A stretch of DNA of 64,000 nt. Origin: Piper betle (taxonomy: Eukaryota; Streptophyta; Magnoliopsida; Piperales; Piperaceae). Positions within the stretch are counted from its first letter, which is position 1. Each line of letters opens with the position of its first letter. Below, in pieces: positions 12,353 to 20,745 of this stretch. Below the pieces are notes generated by a model. It searched no databases, was not told the origin of the DNA, and saw only the letters and a list, made by a program, of their open reading frames with translations. The stretch spans positions 1 through 64,000 of the forward strand of contig JAURVB010003427.1 of NCBI GenBank assembly GCA_033002965.1. Reading direction: 5' to 3'. Made by a program: the position numbers and the translations under genes.

Positions 12353-12903
12353 ATCTTCCCTTATAAAATATTCGTCCCTCAAATGTCAGCTCAAGGAGTG
12401 TCTCACCGAACTAGTACCTGGAAGCTGGACAACATCAGCTTGTATCCTCTATTGCTCAAGAGTCATAGACATTCACCAATTATAGTGGTGCCAACATGGT
12501 GAATCCTACTAGTGATGTTGTTAATATCAAACTTCTGATTCTACACTTCCTGTGCCTATTCTAAGATTATCATCATCCTTCTCTTCTATCACAATCCTTA
12601 CTGTTGTATGTGCCTATTCTAACATTACCATCATGATTCTCTTTCATTCTGATCCCCACTGCTAACTCCGCGGAAAACCTAGATCACCCCTATGGCCTAC
12701 TGGGTTGGTCAAGTAGATACTCTAGAGTATCGCAAGGTGCTAATCTGGGCTATGTCTGGGAAAACTATGCCGAGGTTAAGGCCTACTTGCTAACATCTAC
12801 CCATCTCTCTAAACCTCATTTATGTGAAAAGTCAACTACATGTATTCTCAGGAAACTCTATCCTACGTCCTACAGCCAACCTAAAGTGTGCTATGAGTCT
12901 CCT
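12353..12903 (-). mobile_element. Internal 3' region of minus-strand family-A element, non-coding
   Basis: Starts with the minus-strand polypurine tract (complement of ATCTTCCCTTAT) and the block GTCCCTC, and matches in reverse complement the stretch 39720-40153 of the + strand family-A element (for example TACTCTAGAGTATCGCAAGG at 12718 against CTTGCGATACTCTAGAGTAT at 39762). No protein motif is recognisable in any frame, and the 64-codon reading at 12787-12981 has none. The element may be a long non-coding derivative dependent on an autonomous relative such as the one at 1-5.7 kb. It is interrupted by the TRIM at 12904. Confidence 0.65.
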
Positions 12904-13369
12904 TGTGAGATCCCTCAACTTAGTCCCACATCTAATACCTACTGGGAGAAGATCCTGTTTATAAGTGGGAATGGATTATAGATCTTTAACTTTCGGGGTA
13001 CCCATTTTAAAGAAATGACTTAGCCCATTACGTTGCACTTTGGGCTGGGTCGTTACAAATGGTATCAGAGCCGACCTGGTTCCGTGTTAGATGGTGGGCT
13101 GGATTAGAAACGTTGGCTAGGCTGCCGGTCACGGCCGAAAGGTCGTGGGCTGGGGCTAGCAACGAGCCAAGAATAGGCATTTCGGGGACGAAATTCCCTA
13201 AGGTGGTGATTGTGAGATCCCTCAACCTAGTCCCACTATCTAATACCTACTAGGAGAAGATCCTGCTCATAAGCGGGAAACGAGACGTATGGATCTTTGA
13301 CCCCTGGGTACCCATTCTACAAGACACGGCTTAGCTCCATTACGTCGCACTTTGGGCTAGGTCGTTACA
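12904..13369 (+). mobile_element. TRIM retrotransposon, single copy with perfect TSD
   Basis: A complete terminal-repeat retrotransposon in miniature. LTR 12904-13057 (154 bp, TGTGAGATCC...CGTTACA), internal 13058-13210 (153 bp), LTR 13211-13369 (159 bp). The internal region has only a tRNA-iMet primer binding site, TGGTATCAGAGC at 13060-13071, and a purine-rich end AAGGTGGTGAT before the second LTR. There is no coding capacity. The flanking 5-bp repeats are CTCCT at 12899-12903 and CTCCT at 13370-13374, a perfect TSD. It is inserted in the internal region of the family-A element. Termini and PBS recall widespread dicot TRIMs of the Cassandra type. Movement would need enzymes supplied by other elements. 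Confidence 0.93.
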
Positions 13370-14931
13370 CTCCTACATAAGCTTCGAGTGCATAAACTAA
13401 TGAGTCGCTGTGGCTACTATTATTGGCAGCCTAGATCCAACTCTCAGGGCCCCTGTGTAAGGAACTGAATCCAGTCCGTCACCAAGTCCTGAGTTGAATC
13501 TCGATCCCTAATTCAAGCATCTCACTGCTGTTCTATATAAGAGCAACATGTGATGACACTGCTATGTATCCACTTTATGCTATGGCTCAAGGTGGCCATC
13601 TGTACAACTACTAACTGCTGTTGTAAGAGCTCTTTGTGATGGAATGGAGGCGAGAACACCTGTACATACACAGCGTGTCTCAAGGAGTATGATAACATAC
13701 TTTGCATGGGACTGTAGAGTCTGCATCTGGTCTGTGGCATATGCTCTAATCAATGTATACTCATTTCAATCTTCTAGATAAACTGATAGTAAAACTGATA
13801 CATACTAAGGGGTGAGTGGAAATCCTCAAGTGAAAACTCTACTCTATTTGACATCTTTGGGTTATAGGAAGGAAACTAAATCTAGTGAAAATCTAGTCAC
13901 ACTGCTCAAGAATTCTCACTAGGTGATATCTCATCCTCACATGTGGTGTCTGACATCAGGTAAATGAGGGAATCCACTAGGCTAAGAAAACCTAATACAT
14001 AGGTATGTCTCTCTAATCTATGGTAAGGTCATGGTATCATACAAGTGGCAAGGGAGATGAAATCCCTATGTAGCATACTGGGTAGCCAAAATATCGGTAG
14101 GTCTATGGACTTGTCTCTAAAATCACCACGATTTACTATGCCACAGGTGCTTAGTCTGTGGAATAGCCAATCACTGACGAATCTCAGAAACGGATCCTAA
14201 GTGGTTCTAGTTCAATCAGCTAACAGTAGGCACATGTTTCTCAATATCGTACTAGTCACGTACTTCTAAATGGGTGGTGTTCAAATGACCTAAAGAACCA
14301 CTGTCTCCCCTCAAGTCTACGGGGACTCATAGTGAGGTTTGACACGTATCTCGTATGCTCTTCAGTGGTGTGTGACCTACTGTCCCGTACGGCTTTGTAG
14401 CACTAATCTTGACTCACATGACTACGTATCTGCTCTGGTAGACTCTCAAGAAAGGCTATCGATCAAGATGAGCATACACTGGTATCACTCTGTCTGGTTA
14501 GCATGGTCTGTCCTGTCTAAAATCCCTATCTACATCACTCTTAAGCTGGGTGAAATCGTCATCATAAGATCGATCTACAAACATCAACCTGCATTGTAAC
14601 CCTAATCAGTACTATGAAGGTACCTCTATACTCAGGGCAAGGCTCAACCCTATGGTTCAAGGTGAGAACCTAATCATGCTAGGCGAAACATAAGGGAATC
14701 ACTATGTCTCTGAAAGACTTCCTCACTAACCCTCTATCTATGCCCAATACTCTAATACAAGTCAACTTCCTATCGCTAGCTGGCGAATCGCTAAATGGAT
14801 TAAACTACGTGTGTGATCATCTACTAACCATCTTATCTGTGTATGCCAGTTGTGGGCCCATGGGTGTACTATTGTGTTAGGTACAAACCCTAACCTTAGA
14901 GAATACAGAAGGCCAGTGGCATTAGGGAAGA
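13370..14931 (-). other. Continuation of non-coding internal region, unassigned
   Basis: This carries on the sequence interrupted by the TRIM. No gag, pol or RNA motif is recognisable. Readings such as 13522-13740 (minus) and 14339-14599 (plus) lack family features. The right part (14883-14931) is an inverted copy of LTR text found at 14968-15020. The expected PBS and 5' LTR of the family-A element are not present before the family-B1 sequence begins at about 14932, so a deletion or rearrangement occurred at that junction. Confidence 0.5.
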
Positions 14932-15020
14932 CGTACCCCATCATCCGTTCATGAATCAGTATTCTCTAGGTTGGGTTCGTCTTCCCTAATGCCAGAGTTT
15001 GGCCTTACGTCTTCTCTAAG
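14883..15020. repeat. Imperfect inverted repeat at the A/B1 junction
   Basis: Left arm AACCCTAACCTTAGAGAATA... with CATTAGGGAAGACG at 14883-14931. Right arm CGTCTTCCCTAATGCC... with CTCTAAGGTTAGGGTTT at 14968-15020. Arms are about 50 bases with small gaps and a spacer of about 37 bases. The right arm belongs to the B1 LTR (also at 39470-39524); the left arm is unexplained. Confidence 0.7.
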
Positions 15021-15158
15021 GTTAGGGTTTGGCTTTACGTTGAACCGTGACCGGTCTACTTGATAACCAACCATATCCATTCATCGAAAATAATATTTCA
15101 TAATACTTAGGTTCAAGTCTTGAAATAAAAATTTTCACATATTTTCACGGTTCTTACA
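14932..15158 (-). mobile_element. Family-B1 3' LTR, truncated
   Basis: Matches 39425-39649 almost base for base (CCCCATCATCCGTTCATGAA to TTCTTACA) and ends directly at the polypurine tract. Only the 5' 227 bases of the LTR (in element sense) remain; the rest is missing at the junction with the family-A internal region. Confidence 0.85.
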
Positions 15159-15195
15159 ATCTCCCCAACTTAGAAATATTTCGTCCCCGAAATAT
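15159..15195 (-). promoter_or_regulatory. Polypurine tract of the B1 element
   Basis: Plus text ATCTCCCCAACTTAG with GAAATATTTCGTCCCCGAAA. On the minus strand it reads ...AAGTTGGGGAGAT immediately before TGTAAGAACC. The same block precedes the B2 LTR at 30789. It lies only about 30 bases past the gag stop, which proves that no pol lies between. Confidence 0.85.
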
Positions 15196-15224
15196 TATAA
15201 CATCAACAGGATGATCATGATTAA

Positions 15225-16330
15225 CTATATCTTCGGAACCTCAGGTTGCTCTTGTTGTTGCTTCGGAGGCTGACGACAGTCCTTATGTATGTGTCCCGTC
15301 CTTCCGCAATTGTAGCACCGACGGGGCTCAGTGCATTGCCCGGAATGCGTCTTGTTGCAATTTTTACATTGTCTAAGTAGAATCTCCTCAAACTTCCTTT
15401 TGTGGTTCCCCTCTACGTCCCCTTGGAAATTCTTAGCCTTTCCTTGTTTCTGTGCACGGTCATGCTCGTACACCAACTCATGAGTGGTGGCTGCCTCGAT
15501 CACTTCTGTTATAGTGCCTCTTGGTGCAGTAGCAACCCTACTCCTCAATGCGGGCTTCAACCCCCAGAAGAATTTGTCCGCTCTAGCCTTATCAGTTGCC
15601 AGAATCCCAGGTGCAAATCGTTCCAACTGCAAGAAATTCTTGGCATATTCCCGGACAGAATCTTCCCTCTGAGCCAGAGTGGCGAATTCTAGTGCTTTTT
15701 GTTGGACAACGGACTCGGGAAAATACTGTCCATTGAAAACTATTATAAATTCCGCCCATGAGATGGATGAGATCTCACGGCGATAAAAGGTGGTCTTTTC
15801 CATGGATTTCCACCAATAAGATGCTTCCTCCTGAAGCATGCATGTTGCCAACCTCACCTGATGGCGATGGGGCACCGATAGAGCTCTAAATGCTTTTTCA
15901 GTAATGTCTATCCAGCTCTCCGCCTTCATTGGATCAGTCCCTCCAATGAATACCTCAGCTCCATTCTTCCGGAACTTCTCCACAGTGTATCGTTCACTAT
16001 CATCCACAACTGGCGGCACCACTTGTCGGACTACCGGTGGCACAGGGTTTGGAAACTCCCTTTGCACGCCCGGGTCAGATAACCCTGCCCGCCCTTGGGC
16101 ACTCCCCTGATCACCATCTAGGACATTACTTGGACCCGCTGCCGAGTTTAAGGTTCCATTCCCTGCTACCATTCCCGGTAACCGCTGAACCATATTTTGA
16201 ACCACAGAATGTGTATTTTCTGAAGCCTGCGCGAGTCCTTGTATGGCCGTCAGGATCTGGGCCAATACATTCTCTATGTATTCATACTTGACGGAGTAGA
16301 TTGGTTTGTCCGTCTACGAGTGCCGGCCAT
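15225..16330 (-). CDS. Gag polyprotein of a gag-only (TR-GAG-like) Ty3/gypsy element
   Basis: An open reading of 346 codons (16265 down to 15225) encodes a near-intact gag, the structural capsid/nucleocapsid protein of retrotransposon particles. Residues about 115-265 are a typical retrotransposon gag domain (AESWIDITEKAF, QEEASYWW, WAEFIIVFNGQYFP). A variant knuckle CKNCNKTHSGQC is at 300-311, and a perfect CX2CX4HX4C knuckle CYNCGRTGHIHKDC at 317-330. The 346-codon frame opens at a TTG. The natural start is more likely the ATG at 16328-16330, whose first 15 codons (MAGTRRRTNQSTPSS) are followed by a small frameshift near 16280-16290, judged against the B2 copy at 33880-33930. The protein ends PEVPKI, about 30 bases from the polypurine tract, with no protease or RT. 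Its integrity in a decayed neighbourhood suggests relatively recent activity or selection for gag. Confidence 0.9.
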
Positions 16331-16470
16331 CTGAAACGTCGAAAAGGTCTTCATCATTGTTTACTAACTTTTTTTATATTTATATTTATAATAAAACATT
16401 GGGAAAAGATAATTATTGGACTTTTCAACAAGGTACTTGAGTCATAAGATGTGAGCTTTTGGGAAACCGT
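16331..16470 (-). other. 5' leader of the B1 element
   Basis: This lies between the primer binding site and the gag ATG. It is closely related to 33930-34106 of the B2 element (shared AACATTGGGAAAAGATAA and GACTTTTCAA), showing that B1 and B2 share a common origin for their packaging/leader region. Confidence 0.75.
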
Positions 16471-16482
16471 GCTCTGATACCA
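16471..16482 (-). promoter_or_regulatory. tRNA-iMet primer binding site of B1
   Basis: Minus-strand TGGTATCAGAGC, two bases inside the LTR end, complementary to the 3' end of initiator methionine tRNA. Confidence 0.93.
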
Positions 16483-16484
16483 CC

Positions 16485-17523
16485 TGTAATGACCCGGCCA
16501 TTTTTAACAATATTGTGGGCCTTGTTGGCCAGGTGTTACCAAAATAAAACTACTAAATGTCGAGTAATAAGTTATAAAATAATGGTTCCCACAGTCTTAG
16601 ACCATTTCCCATAGCCACATTTATAACTCAAAACAAAATAAAAAGAAGTCCCATTTATTACCCATTCTCCTAACCTGACTATCCTATCATACTTTTATTC
16701 TACCTTATTTGAGCTGAAATCAAACAATCTTGATTGGCCTACATACCCATGTCGGGATCAAGCTCGATGTAGTTCTATTGGCTGATGGGTTAGTCCACCG
16801 TGCCACTATAAAATATTGGGCTGATGGGTCAGTCCATCGTGCCCCCTTATTGGCCGATTGGTTCATTCCATCGTACCCCCTATTATGTTGGGCCGATGGG
16901 TCCATTCCACCGTACCCCCTATTGGCCGATGGGTCCATTCCATCGTACCCCCTATTGGCCGATGGGTCCATTCCACCGTACCCCTTATTGGCCGATGGGT
17001 CCATTCCACCGTACCACTTATTAGGTTGAGCCGATGGGTCCATTCCACCGTACCCCCTATTGGCCGATGGGTCCATTCCACCGTACCACTGTATTAGGTT
17101 GAGCCGATGGGTCCATTCCACCGTACCCCCTATTGGCCGATGGGTCCATTCCACCGTACCACTGTATTAGGTTGAGCCGATGGGTCCATTCCATCGTACC
17201 CCCTATTGGCCGATATTTATTTATGGACTGTCCGTTCCATTCTGACATGTCCATTATTAGATTTTGAACAGTGCGGCTAAAAAAATAGGGTTTCTTGAAA
17301 CTAGTCAAACGTGAATTTCATATCTGCCATCTAATTTGCAACCATACAATATCTCAACACCCAAAGACCTATTGCAATTTATACCAAAAAGTTCCAACAA
17401 CTTAGCAAGGTATTTCTAATGAATTTATGCGTTGCAACCATGCATGTAAGAGTTCTAATGGAAAAGAAACTAAGAAGAAGTATGAAATACTTACACCACA
17501 ATGGAAAGGCACTGGAGAGGACT
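16485..17523 (-). mobile_element. Family-B1 5' LTR, interrupted at the TRIM
   Basis: Starts TGTAATGACCCGGCC just outside the PBS and continues to 17523, where a TRIM begins. The segment 17327-17523 matches 39082-39280 (CCATCTAATTTGCAACCATA onward). The remaining LTR text, as seen at 39288-39649, is not found on the far side of the TRIM. The LTR carries a 33-bp minisatellite. Intact length would be about 1.4 kb. Confidence 0.85.
16774..17217. repeat. 33-bp minisatellite within the B1 LTR
   Basis: About a dozen units built on GGCCGATGGGTCCATTCCAC followed by CGTACCCCCTATT. Longer variants carry TTAGGTTGAG. Because the basic unit is a multiple of three, open readings with repeated WTHRP or YGGMDPSAN motifs appear on both strands; these are artefacts of the periodicity. 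Confidence 0.95.
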
Positions 17524-17987
17524 TGTAACGACCCAGCCCAAAGTGCAACGTAATGAGCCAAGTCATTTCTTTAAAATGGGTACCCCGGAAGTTAAAGATC
17601 TATAGTCCATTCCCACTTATAAACAGGATCTTCTCCCTATAGGTATTAGATGTGGGACTAAGTTGAGGGATCTCACAATCCACCCACCTTAAGGAATTTC
17701 GTCCCCGAAATGCCTATTCTTGGCCCGTTGCTAGCCCCAACCCACGACCTTCTGGCCCGTGACCGGCAGCCTAGCCAACGTTTCTAATCCAGCCCACCAT
17801 CTAACAAGGAACCAGGTCGGCTCTGATACCATTTGTAACGAACCAACCCAAAATGCAACGTAATTGGCCAAGTCATTTCTTTAAAAATGGGTACCCTGGA
17901 AGTTCAAGATCTATAGTCCATTCCACTTATAAACAGGATCTTCTCCCAGTAGGTATTAGATGTGGGACTAAGTTGAGGGATCTCGCA
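17524..17987 (-). mobile_element. TRIM retrotransposon, single copy without TSD
   Basis: LTR 17524-17677 (154 bp), internal 17678-17833 (156 bp), LTR 17834-17987 (154 bp). The internal region contains the complement of a polypurine tract (ATCCACCCACCTTAAGG) at its left and the PBS (complement of GCTCTGATACCA) at its right. Outer flanks are GGACT and GCTTC, which do not match. The left flank is B1 LTR, while the right flank is unrelated to it. Ectopic recombination between two TRIM copies, or a deletion ending at the TRIM, is the likely cause. Confidence 0.9.
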
Positions 17988-18789
17988 GCTTCATCTTTGC
18001 AACTTGGCATCCACAACTTCTCCTCAGCAACCCTCAACTTGGGAGTACGAAAGATGAAGAGAGGAAAAATGGGTTTTCTCCTTCAGATGCCTTCTCTAAT
18101 CCATGGTATCTCTAAAAGAAGTATGATCTCTAATAAGTCATCTCTCTTCTCAATGTAAGTGGGGGTATATATAGCCGAAGCATTGGAGCTCCTCTTGAAC
18201 ATGTAGTAGCTTCCCCGGTGCTTTCCTTCCTCCGATTTTGGGTAGATGTTAACCTCATCATGGTGTTTTATGCTTGTTCCTTTGTGCCGTTGAGATTGAG
18301 TAGACATGGTGGACTTGTCTCAAATAGTCCAAATTATTCAAGGTGCAAACCAAAGGAAGTCAAATTGGAGGAAGCTTCCTTACACTTTCACATTCAACTA
18401 CACACGAGTGGCCTCCTAATCATTGGTGGTTGGTGACTATGTTTCTTACTTTTTCCTCAAGTTGGCCATCAATGGTTTAGAAGTGTGAGTTGGTGGATCT
18501 GTTCAAGAGTAAAGGACAAGCGCAGGGGTGTAGGTACTTTTATTGGTCAAAAGGTGTGCTGCAGGTATACAGGTCTAAATTTGGAGGTCTAACCATACTA
18601 AGAAGTGTTTCACATGGTTCATCATAGGTTGGGGAGAAGGTGGCTTGCTCCATTTATACATGTACACAAGCTTGGTCCCACTTCTTCAAAATATCATTGT
18701 TTATTCAAATTTGACTCTCGATTTACCAATATTTATCAATTTTTTACCAAAAATAGCATAAACACTGCTGCAGGGGCAGGAAGATGATA
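17988..18789. other. Unassigned sequence right of the TRIM
   Basis: No coding or element motif is recognised. A TATA-like TATATATA at 18166-18173, near a pyrimidine-rich stretch, could be an LTR promoter on the minus strand, but no LTR terminus is visible. Readings at 17853-18436 have no family features. Confidence 0.4.
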
Positions 18790-19339
18790 TATAAAAACTA
18801 GCTAAATGTTACACTAATCTATGACTTACCAGAAATACCTTAAGATGAATTTTTTGGGTCATGTCCTCCCAAGTATTGATTGAATTAGGTGCTAAAGAAT
18901 TCAACTACAACTGAGCTGATCCATTAAGCGAGAAAGGGAACAGCGTCAGTCAGATTGCCTCCTCCAACAGTTCATATTGCTTGAAAGAATCACAAAAGCC
19001 ACAAAATTGAGCAAATGCATGCAGGAATCTTCAAATGGTAGCCCCTTAAGCACCTGAAACATGATTGTTTTCATTTGAAGTTTTTAGCAAGGATTTTAGG
19101 CCTCACAATACTTGAACTGAATCCGCCCACTTGATGAACAACAAGTTCTACCAAGGCCCTATTTTTGGCATTATTGACCTTGGCCAAAATCTGGTGCACT
19201 TTCTCACTATCATTTCCAGAATTTTGCATCATGGCTTGCTTTCTTTCCTTCTTATTTTGCTTGCAAGTTTTCTGATTTTTGGAACAAAGGGCATGATAAT
19301 GTATGAACGACACCCTCGCATGCAAAATAACGCTTCCTC
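18790..19339 (-). pseudogene. Athila/Tat-like Ty3/gypsy gag remnant, left piece
   Basis: On the minus strand, with frameshifts, the complement of about 18835-19040 reads QFCGFCDSFKQYELLEEAI, then LTLFPFSLNGSAQL, then NSINTWEDMTQK. This order is characteristic of gag from the non-chromovirus Athila/Tat branch. The part nearest 19339 would be the N-terminal side of gag. The element is split here: its leader, PBS and LTR resume at 43075. The 5-bp repeat TCCTC at 19335-19339 and 43070-43074 marks the insertion that split it. Several stops make it non-functional. Confidence 0.65.
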
Positions 19340-20185
19340 TGTAAAACTTGTGATCCAAGCTAGGGCTTTATGCTTATGAACCGATTGATTCAGCCATTGG
19401 TTTGAGTCGAGTCAGTTCCAGAACAAGTGTACTGAGCCGACGCCGGTCGCATATATGAGCCATTAGGGTCGGTGTGTACCCAAGTATATGATGATAACAT
19501 TATAATACAACAGAAAAGAATGAGTTATCAGAATGTATGAGAGTATGCCAGTTTACAGTTTATTTTATATTTATATATAGTGGATCGTAGAATTAGTTTT
19601 AGGTCGTTTACTGCATCAAGACGCATTATGGGGAAGTTTGGGTGGGCTATAGTTACAGAGCATGTCATTGTTGTATTATAGTGTGTAATATATTTTATGT
19701 GATTTTTCCCTATTTCTCTATATTTTTTTAAAATTATTACAAACTAGTTATTATCTTAAGTAGAGTCAGACTCGAGCCAAGTCTTACTTATGATATTGCC
19801 ATTGACCACCCCATAACCCTTTTCCTTCTTCCTCGTCAAAACCCTTGCCGCGCCTCCCCTTTTGATTGTCATAGCCGCTGCCATCGCTGACACCAGCCTA
19901 CTATCGATCGTCTCCGCTGTGGCGTTTCCCTGCTAGCCCGAGTGCCCCCACCGTCGTCATGGCTCCAGGAGCAAGCAAGCTGCACCCTTGCACCACGCTT
20001 CCATCACTGATCGCGCCGCCATTGACTGTTGCCTCCACGTATCTAGTGGTCTCCGCGACAACTTTGACCCTCTAGTGACCTTCCCAGACCAGAGCAGAGT
20101 CCATCCCCGCCCAGGCCGGCTAGATCTAATCACCCACCACAGCTGCCTCTATTTTAGCCATTTTTCGGTGAGCTGCCACCTCTAC
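19340..20185 (+). mobile_element. Family-A 5' LTR, first part
   Basis: Matches 40154-41006 of the 3' LTR, including the GC-rich block with CACCACAGCTGCCTCT near 20137 against 40958. It ends at the TSD TCTAC (20181-20185) of the B2 insertion; the partner TSD TCCAC is at 36833-36837, where the LTR continues. Confidence 0.9.
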
Positions 20186-20653
20186 TATAACGAACTGGCA
20201 GAACTAGACTGGGTGTTACCTAAAAATATAATTGATGTAACAATAACATTCTAGAGCATGATTCATAATACAGCAAATAAGTCTTGAATTTATAAATCAT
20301 AAAAACAAATCTTGTTCACATAGCATGTAACAATATATAAAATAATCCCACAGTCTCGGACCGTTTCCCATAGCCACAATTATAATACAAGAGAATAGAA
20401 AGGAAGTCCAATTTATTATCAATTCACCCAACCTAGGTTGGTAAAAGATTGACCAACACACTTTTAGTCCTCAATCCAAAACTGCTCACCTGCGAAGGTA
20501 ATTCCACGTTAGTGATAAAACCACTAAGCTGCATAATTAAATGAACAAGTCAATACAATCCTCATTATCATTTCACGAGTCTTTTAGTTATTATGAGCCT
20601 ATGATGAGCTCTTAATATGTTGGGAGGGGTAGCCACCCATCCAGCTCCAATCC
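20186..20653 (-). mobile_element. B2 left LTR, first part
   Basis: TATAACGAACTGGC (mutated TGTAACAACCCGCC) followed by GGGTGTTACCTAAAAATATA, matching 34121-34594. It is interrupted after AATCC (20649-20653) by a solo LTR and resumes with the duplicate AATCC at 27292. Confidence 0.9.
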
Positions 20654-20745
20654 TGTAATGACCCGCCCAAATCGGACCGAATGTTACTTAAAAATATAAT
20701 TGATGTAACGGTAATATTCCAGAACATGAACTGAAATACAGCAAA

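Noticed and set aside
16471..16482. tRNA gene at the TGGTATCAGAGC sites
   Set aside because: These are 12-base primer binding sites beside LTRs. No cloverleaf sequence surrounds them.
16720..17308. Repetitive WTHRPIGG and GGMDPSAN proteins
   Set aside because: They come from translation of the 33-bp minisatellite in the B1 LTR.
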